DNA from: Mycolicibacterium komossense
GTDB taxonomy: Bacteria; Actinomycetota; Actinomycetes; Mycobacteriales; Mycobacteriaceae
Reading direction: 5' to 3'
Assembly: GCF_025822605.1 (NCBI RefSeq)
Contig: NZ_JACKTY010000012.1
Location: 374,635 to 438,634 of the forward strand
Length of the DNA stretch: 64,000 bases
A program made the translations under genes and the position numbers. Within the stretch, counting starts at the first letter, position 1, and the number at the start of each line of letters is the position of its first letter. The notes beneath the pieces are model-generated. The model searched no databases. It was not told where the DNA came from and saw only the letters and a program-made list of their open reading frames with translations. Positions 54,120-63,923 of the stretch are shown here, one piece after another.

Positions 54120-55213
54120 CGCGGCGCCGTCGCGTGATCGATCACTTGCACGCCGGCACCGGACCCCGAGATCACGTACAACGTGTCCGAGGAGTCATCG
54201 AAGGCCAGGATGTTCGGTTGCTGCACAGTCGGATAACGCACCTTTTCCACCGGTATTCCAGTGGCCAGATCGTAACCAACGACGACGTTCGCCGCGGTCT
54301 GTGACACCCAGGCCAGTGTCGACGAGCCGGTCAGGCCGTACGGTGCCAGCGCCACGGGGTAGCGCTGCCGCATGATCAGCGGGTCCACGCTGAACACCAT
54401 CAGTTCGTCGCCGCGGGTGTCGGTGACCAGCACGCGCCCCGCCGGATCGGCCGCCAACGTGGTAGCGCCGTCGCCGGCGCGCAGCGCCTGCTGGGGGCGG
54501 CCGTCGGGACCCACGGCCGTCACCGAGGTCTGCCCGCGATCCAGGACGACGGCGGTATCACCTTGGGTGACAATGGAATCCACGCGCGCGAAGATCTTCG
54601 TCTGCTCAGCGACGGCGGTGGCGTTCTCGCCGGCAGAGGCCAGGATGAACACAGTGCCGTCGGCGCTGCCGAGGACCAGCTTGCCGTCGTTTCGCCGGGC
54701 GATCGCGGTGAAATCGGTGTTCTGCTGGCCGTTGATGTCGACCCGAGATGCGGTGCCGGCTGCCAGGTCGACGACGAAGTAACCGCCAAGGGTCGACAGG
54801 TAGGCGACACCACGGCCGTCACCGGCCACGGAGGTGGCCGGGCCGGGCAGAGGAATGGTGCGCGGCGCGGCGGAGCCAGGACCGAAGACGGTCAGCGACG
54901 ATTCGGCGCGACCGTCGACTCCCGGACGCAGCACCACCAGCGCGGCGGAACCCGCATCGACCAAAGCCGCCACCGGGCTGCCGCTCAGCGGCCGGACCGC
55001 GCCCGCGGGGGCGGCCGAGACCGGCAGGGCGACGGCCGGACCTGCGGGTTCGATGGTGGGCGGCGGCGCGTCGATGGTCTTCGACGAGCAGGCGGCCAGC
55101 GGAGTTGCGACAGTGAAAATCGCGACCAGCAAGCCGGCCAAACGGGTTTGACCTGGGTGTTTGTTGCGCCGTGGCAAGGGGTAACTCTCGGTGGTGCGAA
55201 CGAGCGGAATCAT
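54116..55213 (-). CDS. lppL: LppL-like lipoprotein
   Basis: 365 residues from ATG 55213. A signal peptide ends in the lipobox LAAC (VAIFTVATPLAAC). The mature part is a WD/NHL-like beta-propeller: repeated blocks such as SVAGDGRGVAYLSTLGGYFVVDLAAGTASRV, KLVLGSADGTVFILASA, TTLAADPAGRVLVTDTRGDELMVFSVDPLIMRQRYPVALAPYGLTGSSTLAWVSQTAANVVVGYDLATG. It should sit on the outer face of the membrane. It matches Rv2138 in position next to pyrD. Its function is unknown. Confidence 0.85.
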   Translation of the reverse strand: MIPLVRTTESYPLPRRNKHPGQTRLAGLLVAIFTVATPLAACSSKTIDAPPPTIEPAGPAVALPVSAAPAGAVRPLSGSPVAALVDAGSAALVVLRPGVDGRAESSLTVFGPGSAAPRTIPLPGPATSVAGDGRGVAYLSTLGGYFVVDLAAGTASRVDINGQQNTDFTAIARRNDGKLVLGSADGTVFILASAGENATAVAEQTKIFARVDSIVTQGDTAVVLDRGQTSVTAVGPDGRPQQALRAGDGATTLAADPAGRVLVTDTRGDELMVFSVDPLIMRQRYPVALAPYGLTGSSTLAWVSQTAANVVVGYDLATGIPVEKVRYPTVQQPNILAFDDSSDTLYVISGSGAGVQVIDHATAPR

Positions 55214-55285
55214 CGAGAACTTTATCGGGCGGAATCTGTCCTGTTGGATAGGCCCACAGAACGGACACAGCGTTAGGGTTGCCCG

Positions 55286-55597
55286 ATGACTCTCGCTGCG
55301 GACTGGGAAGCCGATCACCGCGCGCTTATGTTCGAAGACATCTCCACCGGTATCCACGCCAGTGGATTCGGCCAGGTCGATGACGGCAGGAGCTTTTCCT
55401 TCCACATCGAACGCCAACAGCTGGTGGTCGAGATCTATCGCTCGCGGTTAGCTGGCCCGGTTCCGCAGGCCGAGGACGTGGTCGCAGCCGCCACCCGCAG
55501 GCTGATCGACATCGACCTGAACGACGAGCGCAGCCTGGCCGCAGCGGTCCGCGATGCGGCGGCCAGCGCCCAGCCGGTGCCGCGCCCACCCCGCTAA
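55286..55597 (+). CDS. Conserved hypothetical protein (Rv2137c-like position)
   Basis: 103 residues: WEADHRALMFEDISTGIHASGFGQVDDGRSFSFHIERQQLVVEIYRSRLAGPVPQAEDVVAAATRRLIDIDLNDERSLAAAVRDAAASA. A short alpha/beta protein with no signal peptide or known domain. It occupies the place of Rv2137c between lppL and uppP, divergent from lppL. Confidence 0.7.
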   Translation: MTLAADWEADHRALMFEDISTGIHASGFGQVDDGRSFSFHIERQQLVVEIYRSRLAGPVPQAEDVVAAATRRLIDIDLNDERSLAAAVRDAAASAQPVPRPPR

Positions 55598-55696
55598 GCC
55601 TTAACACGTCACTGCGCGCAGCGCCGGTGGTGCGTCTCAGCGCCCCCTCAGCGTCCAGCCGGTACGGTCATCGTCGTGGATATCGCCGTGCCCGCC

Positions 55697-56530
55697 ATGT
55701 CGTGGCTGCAGGTCATCGTGCTCTCTGTGGTCCAGGGTCTGACGGAATTCCTGCCGGTGTCCTCCTCAGGTCACCTGGCGATCGTGTCGCGGGTGCTCTT
55801 CGCTGACGACGCCGGTGCCTCGTTTACGGCGGTGTCGCAGCTGGGCACCGAACTGGCCGTGCTGGTGTACTTCGCCAAGGACATCTGGCGGATATTGCTG
55901 GCCTGGTTCAACGGTCTGCTGGTCAAAGCCCACCGGGACAACATCGACTACCGCATGGGTTGGTACGTCATCATCGGCAGCATTCCCATTTGCGTGCTCG
56001 GGTTGCTGTTCAAGGACGCCATCCGCTCCGGCGTGCGCAACCTGTGGATTGTGGCCGTGGCGATGATCGTCTTCTCCGGTGTCATTGCCGCCGCCGAATA
56101 CGCCGGCAAGCGCACCCGCCAGATCGAACAACTGACCTGGCGTGACGGCCTCATCGTCGGCTTTGCGCAATGTCTAGCGCTGGTCCCCGGCGTATCCCGG
56201 TCCGGAGCCACCATCAGCGCCGGCCTCTTCTTGAATCTCGACCGTGAACTGGCGGCCCGGTTCGGGTTCCTGCTCGGCATCCCTGCCGTGCTGGCATCCG
56301 GCTTGTTCTCGCTGCCGGATGCCTTTGCGCCGGTCACCGAGGGAATGAGCGCGAGCGGCCTGCAACTGTTGGTATCGGTGGTCATCACGTTCCTGGTCGG
56401 CTTCGCGGCCATCACCTGGTTGCTGCGTTTCGTCAGCAGCCACAGCATGTACTGGTTCGTCGGCTACCGCTTGGTGCTCGGCGTCGTGGTACTCGCTCTG
56501 CTGGGGACCGGAGTCGTGGCCGCAACCTAG
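55697..56530 (+). CDS. uppP: Undecaprenyl-diphosphatase
   Basis: 277 residues, a BacA/UppP membrane phosphatase. [22 protein letters not shown] is the first catalytic motif (Glu and the SSSGH), [38 protein letters not shown] is the second (PGVSRSG..T). About eight membrane segments are visible. It recycles the lipid carrier for peptidoglycan and confers bacitracin tolerance. ATG 55697 matches the MSW.QVIVL start of the M. tuberculosis protein; the frame upstream to GTG 55676 is not needed. Confidence 0.96.
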   Translation: MSWLQVIVLSVVQGLTEFLPVSSSGHLAIVSRVLFADDAGASFTAVSQLGTELAVLVYFAKDIWRILLAWFNGLLVKAHRDNIDYRMGWYVIIGSIPICVLGLLFKDAIRSGVRNLWIVAVAMIVFSGVIAAAEYAGKRTRQIEQLTWRDGLIVGFAQCLALVPGVSRSGATISAGLFLNLDRELAARFGFLLGIPAVLASGLFSLPDAFAPVTEGMSASGLQLLVSVVITFLVGFAAITWLLRFVSSHSMYWFVGYRLVLGVVVLALLGTGVVAAT

Positions 56531-56561
56531 CGACTCGGCGCGGGTGCAAGACTGTGAACCG

Positions 56562-57263
56562 ATGACCGTCATCTTGCTGCGCCACGGCCGCTCCACGTCC
56601 AACACCGCGCATACGCTGGCCGGCCGCTCCGAAGGCGTCGATCTCGACGACAAGGGCCGCGAGCAGGCCGCCGCCCTGGTCGAGCGTCTCGGTGAGCTGC
56701 CGATCAAGGCTCTCGTGCGGTCGCCACTGCTGCGCTGCCGCAGCACCCTGGAACCACTCGCGCAGAAGCTGGGGCTGCAACCGGTGATCGAGGACCGGCT
56801 CGTCGAGGTCGACTACGGCTCGTGGACCGGGCGCAAGATCGCCGATCTGGTCAAGGAGCCGCTGTGGGCGGTGGTCCAGCAGCAACCCAGTGCTGCGGTG
56901 TTCCCCGAGGGCGAGGGGCTGGCCGCAGTCCAGGCCAGGGCCGTCGCCGCCATTCGTGACCACGACCGCAAACTGGCCGAAGAGCACCAGGCCGATGTGC
57001 TGTGGGTGGCCTGCACCCACGGCGACGTCATCAAGTCCGTCGTCGCCGATGCACTGGGCAGCCACCTCGACAGCTTTCAGCGGATCACGGCGGACCCGGC
57101 GTCCTGCAGTGTGATTCGTTACACCCCGGTGCGCCCGTTCGTGGTGCACGTCAATCACACCGGTGCTGCGCTGGCCGCCTCGCTGACCGCGCCGCCACCC
57201 AAGGACGGGGACAAGGATGCCGCGCCGTCAGGCGACGCTGTGGTCGGCGGGTCGACCGATTGA
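56562..57263 (+). CDS. Histidine phosphatase (phosphoglycerate mutase-like, Rv2135c type)
   Basis: 233 residues. VILLRHGRSTSNTAHTLAGRSEGVDLDDKGREQAAALVERL contains the catalytic RHG, IEDRLVEVDYGSWTGRKI holds the acid residue, and VLWVACTHGDVIKSVVADALG holds the second His. The C-terminus is a charged tail. Members of this group are acid phosphatases rather than mutases. It belongs to the conserved run from uppP to mshC. Confidence 0.9.
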   Translation: MTVILLRHGRSTSNTAHTLAGRSEGVDLDDKGREQAAALVERLGELPIKALVRSPLLRCRSTLEPLAQKLGLQPVIEDRLVEVDYGSWTGRKIADLVKEPLWAVVQQQPSAAVFPEGEGLAAVQARAVAAIRDHDRKLAEEHQADVLWVACTHGDVIKSVVADALGSHLDSFQRITADPASCSVIRYTPVRPFVVHVNHTGAALAASLTAPPPKDGDKDAAPSGDAVVGGSTD

Positions 57264-57386
57264 TCGTCCGAGCGTGAACGTCACGACGGAATCCGCGCTC
57301 AGGCGTCGTGAGATTCACCCCCGGTAGCCGAAGGTCGGCGTCGCCGATTACAGCTGATGCCGTTTTGCCGGTATTTTGAAAGGGCC

Positions 57387-57989
57387 ATGTCCCGCGCAAT
57401 TCACGTCTTTCGCACACCCGACCGTTTCGTCGCCGGGACCGTCGGGCAGCCCGGAAACCGGACCTTCTACCTCCAGGCCGTTCACGACGCCCGCGTGGTC
57501 TCGGTGATTCTGGAGAAGCAGCAGGTTGCGGTGCTGGCCGAGCGGATCGGCGCGCTCCTGGTCGAGGTCAACCGCCGGTTCGGCACACCGTTGCCGCCCG
57601 AGGCTGTCGAGGTCGACGACCTGAGCCCGTTGGTCACCCCTGTCGACGCCGAGTTCCGAGTCGGCACCATGGGTTTGGGCTGGGACTCCGAGGCGGAGAC
57701 CGTCGTCGTCGAGCTGCTGGCGGTCACCGAGACCGAGTTCGACGCCTCCGTCGTCCTCGATGACGCCGAGGACGGCCCCGACGCGGTCCGGGTGTTCCTC
57801 ACCCCGGAATCGGCGCGCCAGTTCGCCAACCGGTCCACCCGAGTGATCTCGGCGGGCCGGCCACCGTGCCCGCTGTGCGACGAGCCGCTGGACTCCGAAG
57901 GCCACATCTGCGTGCGCACCAACGGGTACAAGCGGGCGGAGCTGTTCGGGGCAGACTACGGCTCAGACAACGTCGACCCCGACGAATGA
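57387..57989 (+). CDS. DUF3090-family protein
   Basis: 200 residues: MSRAIHVFRTPDRFVAGTVGQPGNRTFYLQAVHDARVVSVILEKQQVAVLAERIGALLVEV and a C-terminal zinc-ribbon-like PPCPLCDEPLDSEGHICVRTNGY. Almost every actinobacterium carries it next to the SCO1664-type gene. The function is not established; the CPLC...H.C motif may bind zinc. Its stop overlaps the next start (ATGA). Confidence 0.92.
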   Translation: MSRAIHVFRTPDRFVAGTVGQPGNRTFYLQAVHDARVVSVILEKQQVAVLAERIGALLVEVNRRFGTPLPPEAVEVDDLSPLVTPVDAEFRVGTMGLGWDSEAETVVVELLAVTETEFDASVVLDDAEDGPDAVRVFLTPESARQFANRSTRVISAGRPPCPLCDEPLDSEGHICVRTNGYKRAELFGADYGSDNVDPDE

Positions 57990-58840
57990 CTCCTAGCGTC
58001 AGCCCGACCCCAGCAGACGAAGAAGTATTGCAACGCGGTGAGCTGACAGTACTCGGCCGGATCCGCTCGGCCAGTAACGCCACCTTTTTGTGCGAGGCCT
58101 CGCTCGCCGGCCCCGGCGGGGGCACCCTGCACTGCGTGTACAAGCCTGTCGCCGGTGAACAGCCCCTCTGGGATTTCCCCGACGGCACCCTGGCCGGCCG
58201 CGAGCTGGCCACCTATCTGGTGTCGGCCGCTCTTGGCTGGAATATCGTGCCGCTGACCATCATTCGCGACGGGCCGGCCGGCAGCGGCATGGTGCAGCGG
58301 TGGGTCGATCAGCCCGGCGACGCCGAGTCCGTGGAGGACGAGGCGGCCCCGGCCGGGCCCGATCTGGTCGATCTGTGCCCGACGGGCAAGCTCCCGCCGG
58401 GTTACCTGCCGATCCTGCAGGCCTATGACTATGCCGGCGACGAGGTCACCCTGATCCATGCCGACGACGCCCGATTGCGCCGGATGGCGGTGTTCGACGT
58501 GCTGGTCAACAACGCCGACCGCAAGGGCGGGCACATTCTGCACGGCGTCGATGACCGGGTCTACGGCGTCGATCACGGCCTGTGTCTGCACACGGAGGAC
58601 AAGCTGCGCACCGTGCTGTGGGGGTGGGCGGGTAAACCCGTCGACGACGACACATTGGAGAGGGTGAGCATGATCGTCGAGGGTCTTACGAGTCCCGGCG
58701 ATTCCCTGGCCGATGCGCTCGCCCCACACATCACCCGCGCCGAGATCGCCGCGCTGCGTGGCCGCGCCCGGAACCTGCTGGACATCCCTGTGATGCCAAG
58801 TCCGGACCGGCGCCGACCGATCCCGTGGCCGGCTTTCTAG
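57986..58840 (+). CDS. SCO1664-family (PI3/4-kinase-like) protein
   Basis: 284 residues. LRRMAVFDVLVNNADRKGGHILHGVDDRVYGVDHGLCLHTEDKLRTVLWGWAGKPV carries the kinase-like DVLVNNADRKGGH catalytic loop and the VDHG metal-binding motif. LHCVYKPVAGEQPLWDFPDGTLAGRELATYLVSAALGW at the N-terminus resembles the nucleotide-binding lobe. Such proteins are annotated SCO1664 family or PI3/4-kinase-like; their substrate is unknown. It is coupled to DUF3090. Confidence 0.9.
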   Translation: MTPSVSPTPADEEVLQRGELTVLGRIRSASNATFLCEASLAGPGGGTLHCVYKPVAGEQPLWDFPDGTLAGRELATYLVSAALGWNIVPLTIIRDGPAGSGMVQRWVDQPGDAESVEDEAAPAGPDLVDLCPTGKLPPGYLPILQAYDYAGDEVTLIHADDARLRRMAVFDVLVNNADRKGGHILHGVDDRVYGVDHGLCLHTEDKLRTVLWGWAGKPVDDDTLERVSMIVEGLTSPGDSLADALAPHITRAEIAALRGRARNLLDIPVMPSPDRRRPIPWPAF

Positions 58841-59304
58841 CCGGCTGGTCGCCAGGTCAAGATGCCGCCATCGGCCATCAGTGACATGTTCAGGTGCTCG
58901 TCTCTGATCAGGTAGCTCGTCACGTGGGGCAGCGCCGCGCCGACCTTCTGGTCCAGCGACGGCCCCGGGCAGCCCATCTCGGTGACGGCGACCGTGCCGA
59001 AGGTCAGCGATCCCGACGTCCCGTCAGCACTCGGCGTTGACTCGAATGATCCACTGCCGCTATTGCAGTCGAACCTGAAGGTGGCGTGGCCGTCTGTGCC
59101 GAAGGCCACGGTGAAAGCCCCGGGATCGGGGACGGGGGTGCTGCCCTCGGCATCGTCCATCGACTGGATCGCGGTCAATTGCCAGCTGGTCCCGGCCAGC
59201 GACCGCGGTTCGGATGCCGACGAACAGCCCGCCAGCGCGACCAGTGCGAAGGCGGTGGCCACGGCACGCGTGCCGGCGGTCCCGAACGTGGTCACGGACC
59301 TCAC
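58837..59304 (-). CDS. META-domain (HslJ-like) lipoprotein
   Basis: About 155 residues from GTG 59304 (GTG 59295 is possible). [13 protein letters not shown] is a signal peptide with lipobox LAGC. The body, [53 protein letters not shown]...[36 protein letters not shown], is a META domain (W.L, F..DCN, T.M.C). It is outer-face lipidated and of unknown role. It runs against its neighbours, its end overlapping the SCO1664-type gene by three bases. Confidence 0.85.
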   Translation of the reverse strand: MRSVTTFGTAGTRAVATAFALVALAGCSSASEPRSLAGTSWQLTAIQSMDDAEGSTPVPDPGAFTVAFGTDGHATFRFDCNSGSGSFESTPSADGTSGSLTFGTVAVTEMGCPGPSLDQKVGAALPHVTSYLIRDEHLNMSLMADGGILTWRPAG

Positions 59305-59353
59305 CGTAGGGGGCCAGCCGGCGTCGTGTACACCCAGCCCGGATACTAAGGCG

Positions 59354-60127
59354 ATGAGTCCCACCTTCGCCCAGACCGACGCCGAGCTGGCAGCCGACCT
59401 GGCCGAGGACGCCGGACGGCTGCTGCTGGCGGTGCGCGAAGAGGTGGGATTCGACTACCCGTGGGAACTCGGCGACGCCGGTGACAGCAGGGCCAACACG
59501 CTGCTGCTGCGGCGGCTGCGCGCCGAACGGCCGGGTGATGCCGTGCTCAGCGAGGAAGCCCACGACGATCTGGTCCGGCTGCGCTCCGACCGGGTGTGGA
59601 TCATCGACCCCGTCGACGGGACCAGGGAATTCTCCTTGCCGCGCCGCGACGACTGGGCGGTGCACGTCGCATTGTGGCAGCGCGTCGGGGGCCCCGACGG
59701 ACAGATCACCGATGCCGCCGTCGCCCTGCCCGCGCGCGGCGAGGTCTACCGGACCGACACCGTGATCGGGGGAGGCGCCGCGCATTCCGGCCCGATCCGC
59801 ATCACCGCCAGCAGCAACCGCCCCCCGGCCGTGCTCTACCGGATGGCCGAGCAACTGGACTTCGAGATGGTGCGGATCGGTTCTGCCGGTGCCAAAGCCA
59901 TGGCCGTGGTGCGCGGCGACGTGGACGCCTACATCCATGCCGGTGGGCAGTGGGAGTGGGATAACGCGGCCCCGGCCGGAGTGGTGCAGGCCGCCGGTAT
60001 GCACGCCTCTCGGCTCGACGGTTCGCCGATGTTGTACAACCGTCCCGACCCGTATCTGCCCGATCTTCTGATGTGTCGTCAGGATCTGGCCGAGGTGCTG
60101 CTAGGTGCCATCGGCATGGCGAGCTGA
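59354..60127 (+). CDS. cysQ: 3'-phosphoadenosine 5'-phosphate (inositol-monophosphatase-fold) phosphatase
   Basis: 257 residues. [11 protein letters not shown] (metal-binding EE), [28 protein letters not shown] (DPVDGT metal site), [40 protein letters not shown] (the WD...A..V motif). It hydrolyses PAP/PAPS and balances sulphate assimilation; Rv2131c is the positional match. It runs into mshC after 22 bases, and both serve cysteine/sulphur metabolism. Confidence 0.93.
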   Translation: MSPTFAQTDAELAADLAEDAGRLLLAVREEVGFDYPWELGDAGDSRANTLLLRRLRAERPGDAVLSEEAHDDLVRLRSDRVWIIDPVDGTREFSLPRRDDWAVHVALWQRVGGPDGQITDAAVALPARGEVYRTDTVIGGGAAHSGPIRITASSNRPPAVLYRMAEQLDFEMVRIGSAGAKAMAVVRGDVDAYIHAGGQWEWDNAAPAGVVQAAGMHASRLDGSPMLYNRPDPYLPDLLMCRQDLAEVLLGAIGMAS

Positions 60128-60149
60128 CAACACGCTTTAGAGTCAACGT

Positions 60150-61388
60150 ATGCAATCGTGGTCGGCCGCAGGCGTTCCGGAACTGCCGGGGCGCGGGCCC
60201 CAGCTTCGGCTGTACGACAGTGCCGATCGGCAGGTCCGTCCGGTGTCCCCCGGGGAGGCCGCAACGATGTATGTGTGCGGCATCACGCCCTATGACGCCA
60301 CCCACCTCGGACACGCAGCGACGTACCTGACATTCGACCTCGTGTACCGCCTCTGGCTCGACTCCGGCCACCGCGTGCACTACGTGCAGAACATCACCGA
60401 CGTCGATGACCCGCTGTTCGAGCGGGCCGCCCGCGACGGGATCGACTGGCGTGATCTGGGGGCCCGCGAAATCCAATTGTTCCGCGAGGACATGGCCGCC
60501 CTGAGGGTGCTGCCGCCGCATGATTACGTCGCCGCCACCGATGCCATCGAGGAGGTGATTGCCGTCGTCGAGAAGCTGCTGGCTTCCGGTGCGGCCTACG
60601 TCGTCGATGACGCCGAGTATCCCGATGTGTACTTCCGGGCCGACGCGACCCCGCAGTTCGGCTACGAGTCCGGGTACGACCGCGACACCATGTTGGCCCT
60701 GTTCGGTGAGCGCGGCGGCGACCCGGACCGCGCCGGGAAGGCCAATCAGCTCGACGCGCTGCTATGGCGGGCTGCCCGCGACGGGGAACCCAGCTGGCCC
60801 TCGCCGTTCGGGGCGGGCCGGCCCGGTTGGCACGTCGAGTGTGCGGCGATCGCGCTCGACCGGATCGGCACCGGCCTCGACATCCAGGGGGGCGGCAGCG
60901 ACCTGATCTTCCCGCACCACGAATTCTCGGCGGCACACGCCGAATCCGTTTCGGGAGAGCGGCGTTTCGCCCGGCATTACGTCCATGCCGGGATGATCGG
61001 GTGGGACGGTCACAAGATGTCCAAGAGCCGCGGCAACCTGGTACTGGTCTCACAGTTGCGCGCCGAGGGTGTCGACCCGGCCGCCATCAGGCTGGGATTG
61101 CTGGCCGGCCACTACCGGTCCGACCGGTCCTGGAGCGCAGAGGTGCTCACGGCGGCGACGGCCCGGCTGGCCCGCTGGCGGGAGGCGGCGGCGCTACCGG
61201 AGGGCCCCGACGCAGGAGATGTCATCGCCCGCGTGCGCACCTATCTCGCCGATGACCTGGATACCCCCAAAGCGATTGCCGCCGTTGATGGTTGGGTGAC
61301 CGATGCGCTGGAGTACGCAGGGCACGACGCGCAGGCCCCCACCTTGGTGACCTCGGCGGTGGACGCGTTGCTGGGTATCGCACTGTGA
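60150..61388 (+). CDS. mshC: Cysteine-glucosaminylinositol ligase (mycothiol biosynthesis)
   Basis: 412 residues resembling cysteinyl-tRNA synthetase catalytic domains. [24 protein letters not shown] gives the zinc-binding Cys and the HIGH-like [16 protein letters not shown] and [12 protein letters not shown] give further zinc ligands, and [10 protein letters not shown] is the KMSKS loop near residue 290. The C-terminal tRNA-binding region of CysS is absent, and the opening [25 protein letters not shown] is MshC-like. It joins cysteine to GlcN-Ins, the third step of mycothiol synthesis. Confidence 0.95.
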   Translation: MQSWSAAGVPELPGRGPQLRLYDSADRQVRPVSPGEAATMYVCGITPYDATHLGHAATYLTFDLVYRLWLDSGHRVHYVQNITDVDDPLFERAARDGIDWRDLGAREIQLFREDMAALRVLPPHDYVAATDAIEEVIAVVEKLLASGAAYVVDDAEYPDVYFRADATPQFGYESGYDRDTMLALFGERGGDPDRAGKANQLDALLWRAARDGEPSWPSPFGAGRPGWHVECAAIALDRIGTGLDIQGGGSDLIFPHHEFSAAHAESVSGERRFARHYVHAGMIGWDGHKMSKSRGNLVLVSQLRAEGVDPAAIRLGLLAGHYRSDRSWSAEVLTAATARLARWREAAALPEGPDAGDVIARVRTYLADDLDTPKAIAAVDGWVTDALEYAGHDAQAPTLVTSAVDALLGIAL

Positions 61389-61406
61389 AAGCGCGAACAC
61401 GCGCTT
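61389..61406 (+). terminator. Hairpin directly after mshC
   Basis: AAGCGCG and CGCGCTT are exact inverted arms around a four-base loop, starting at the base after the mshC stop. No U-run follows. It likely separates the core operon from the next gene. Confidence 0.5.
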
Positions 61407-61449
61407 CGGTGGGCAATTTTGTGGGCGCGGTGGAGTACGTTTCGGGCTT

Positions 61450-62904
61450 ATGAGTTCACTGCGCGGCACGGTCGTCGTCATCACCATCGCCGCACTGCTC
61501 GTGCTGACCGGGTGTGCCACCGGCGACAAGAAGAGCGAGCCCGGCAGCACGGCAGCGTCACCGCCGCCGACGGCTGTCCCGGTCACCCCCGAGCAGGCCC
61601 GCGCAGTCGCCAAAGAGGCGTACATCTATGGGTTCCCGATCGTCGACAATTACCGCGTCAACTACGCGTACTTCGTCGACAAGCAGAACCCCGAATACAA
61701 AGGCGGCTGGAACGAGATCCACAACGTCGCCCGCGTCTTCACCCCGGCCGACACTGCGATCCAGACCCCGAACTCCGATACGCCGTACTCCAGCGTTGGC
61801 GCCGATCTGCGTGCTGAGCCGCTGGTGCTGACCGTGCCGCCAATCGAGCAGGACCGGTACTACTCGCTGCAGTTCGTCGACGGTTACACCTACAACATCG
61901 CCTATGTCGGCAGTCGGACCACCGGTAACGGCGGCGGAAAGTATCTGCTGGCCGGGCCTGGGTGGACAGGCGAGAAACCGGCGGGCATCGACGAGGTGAT
62001 CCAGTCCGATACCGACCTGGCGCTGGTGCTGTACCGCACCCAGCTGTTCGGGCCGTCCGATCTCGACAACGTCAAGAAGATCCAGGCCGGCTACCAGGTG
62101 GCGCCGTTGTCGGTGTACCTCAACCAGCCGTCACCGGCACCCGCGCCGGCCATCGACTTCGTCCCACCGCTGACGCCCGACCAGCAGAAGACTTCACCCC
62201 AGTTCTTCGAGATCCTGAACTTCGCATTGAAGTTCGCGCCGACGGTTCCCGCCGAGCAGGAGATGCGCGCGAGGTTCGCAACGATCGGCATCGGGCCCGA
62301 CGGCGATTTCGACGCCGACAAGCTCAGCCCGGACATGCGTACCGCCATCGAAGGCGGGATGGCCGACGCCTGGGCCGAGCTGGACGCACTGAAGAAGAGC
62401 AAGATGGACACCGGCGAGGTGGGTCCGGCACAGTTGTTCGGCACCGCAGCAGACCTGAACGGCAACTACCTGTACCGGATGGCAGGCACGGTGTACGGGA
62501 TCTACGGCAACACCGCCGCCGAAGCGCTGTATCCGGGTGCCTCCAACGACTCCACCGGCCAGCCGCTGACCGGCGCCAACACGTACACCTACCACTTCCC
62601 GTCCGGGCAGCTGCCGCCGGTCAACGCGTTCTGGTCGCTGACCATGTACGAACTGCCGCAGAGCGCGTTGGTGGCCAACCCGATCGACCGCTATCTGGTC
62701 AATTCGCCGATGCTGCCGAGCTTGGTCAAGGACCCCGACGGCGGCATCACGCTGTATGTCCAGAACGCGTCGCCCGGCGCCGATAAGGAGAGCAACTGGC
62801 TGCCCGCGCCGAAGGGGCCATTCCGGGTGGTCTTGCGGCTCTACTGGCCCAAGCCCGACGCGCTCAACGGGCAGTGGAAGCCTCCGATACCGGTCAGGAC
62901 CTAG
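61450..62904 (+). CDS. DUF1254/DUF1214 lipoprotein
   Basis: 484 residues. The signal peptide ends in lipobox LTGC. An N-terminal DUF1254 domain (AVAKEAYIYGFPIVDNYRVNYAYF ... FTPADTAIQTPNSDTPYSSVGADLRAEPLVLTVPPIEQDRYYSLQFVDGYTYNIAYVGSR) is followed by a C-terminal DUF1214 (NAFWSLTMYELPQSALVANPIDRYLVNS ... GGITLYVQNASPGADKESNWLPAPKGPFRVVLRLYWPKPDAL). The family is widespread and of unknown function. Only four bases separate it from the patatin gene, suggesting an operon. Confidence 0.9.
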   Translation: MSSLRGTVVVITIAALLVLTGCATGDKKSEPGSTAASPPPTAVPVTPEQARAVAKEAYIYGFPIVDNYRVNYAYFVDKQNPEYKGGWNEIHNVARVFTPADTAIQTPNSDTPYSSVGADLRAEPLVLTVPPIEQDRYYSLQFVDGYTYNIAYVGSRTTGNGGGKYLLAGPGWTGEKPAGIDEVIQSDTDLALVLYRTQLFGPSDLDNVKKIQAGYQVAPLSVYLNQPSPAPAPAIDFVPPLTPDQQKTSPQFFEILNFALKFAPTVPAEQEMRARFATIGIGPDGDFDADKLSPDMRTAIEGGMADAWAELDALKKSKMDTGEVGPAQLFGTAADLNGNYLYRMAGTVYGIYGNTAAEALYPGASNDSTGQPLTGANTYTYHFPSGQLPPVNAFWSLTMYELPQSALVANPIDRYLVNSPMLPSLVKDPDGGITLYVQNASPGADKESNWLPAPKGPFRVVLRLYWPKPDALNGQWKPPIPVRT

Positions 62905-62908
62905 CCAA

Positions 62909-63913
62909 GTGGCACTCGCTGCCGAACGCGCCGATCTGGTCCTGTCCGGTGGCGGTGTCAAGGGGATCGGGCTGGTCGGCGCCGTCGCCGCGCTGCTGGA
63001 CGCCGGATACGCGCCGCAACGAATCTCCGGCACGTCGGCGGGAGCTCTGGTCGGCGCCGTGCTGGCGGGCGCGGTGCAGAGCGGCGAGGTCACCGGCGCC
63101 AGGCTCAAGGAGCTCACCTTCGAGATCGATTACCGCACTTTCCTCGACCAGGGCCTGGTCGAACGAGTACCGGTACTCGGTCCGGCGTGGGGCGTGCTCA
63201 GCGGCAGTGGCGTCTACCGAGGCGATGCGCTGCGCAAGTGGATCGACACGGCGCTGGCCCGCTTCGGTGTCTCGACGTTCGCGGATCTGGCGATCTCCGA
63301 CAAGGCGCTGCCGGTCGAGCAGCGGTACCGGCTGGTCGTCACCGTCGCCGATGTGACGTTGGGTCAGCTGGTCCGGCTGCCCTGGGATTACCAGCGGGTC
63401 TACGGCCTCGACCCTGACGAGCAGTCGGTGGCCGACGCGGTCCGTGCATCGACGGCGATCCCGTTCTTCTACCAGCCCGCGAAGCTGACCAGTGCGGACG
63501 GCCGGACCTCGACGCTTGTGGACGGCGGACTGCTGTCGAACTTTCCCATCGACTCCCTGGATCGGACCGATGGTAAAAAGCCACGGTGGCCGACCTTCGG
63601 AGTGACCCTGATGCCCAACCTGCCCGAAGGCAACGACCAGCTGATCCCGGCGCTGCGGCCGCTGCATCTCCTGGGCGGCCCGACGCTGCTCGAACAGGTG
63701 GTCACCACGATGCTCGTCGGGCGCGACCAGGCCTATCTGAGCCAACCGTGGGTGCAGGCCCGAACCATCCGGGTCAATACCGCCGATGTCGGTGTCCTCG
63801 ATTTCGATCTGTCCGAACGCGACAAAGAGGCGCTCTACGACGACGGGCTGCGTGCGGGCCGGGAGTTCCTCAGGACCTGGAACTTCGCGAACTACCTGAC
63901 CCGCTTCCGCTAG
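62909..63913 (+). CDS. Patatin-like phospholipase
   Basis: 334 residues from GTG 62909. ADLVLSGGGVKGIGLVGAVAALLDAGY is the oxyanion glycine loop, ISGTSAGALVGAVLAG is the nucleophile elbow GTSAG (Ser near residue 45), and TLVDGGLLSNFPIDSL carries the DGG dyad Asp. No signal peptide is present. It is a lipid acyl hydrolase of the bacterial patatin class; the substrate is unknown. It follows the DUF1254 lipoprotein closely. Confidence 0.92.
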   Translation: MALAAERADLVLSGGGVKGIGLVGAVAALLDAGYAPQRISGTSAGALVGAVLAGAVQSGEVTGARLKELTFEIDYRTFLDQGLVERVPVLGPAWGVLSGSGVYRGDALRKWIDTALARFGVSTFADLAISDKALPVEQRYRLVVTVADVTLGQLVRLPWDYQRVYGLDPDEQSVADAVRASTAIPFFYQPAKLTSADGRTSTLVDGGLLSNFPIDSLDRTDGKKPRWPTFGVTLMPNLPEGNDQLIPALRPLHLLGGPTLLEQVVTTMLVGRDQAYLSQPWVQARTIRVNTADVGVLDFDLSERDKEALYDDGLRAGREFLRTWNFANYLTRFR

Positions 63914-63923
63914 GAGCGTCGGC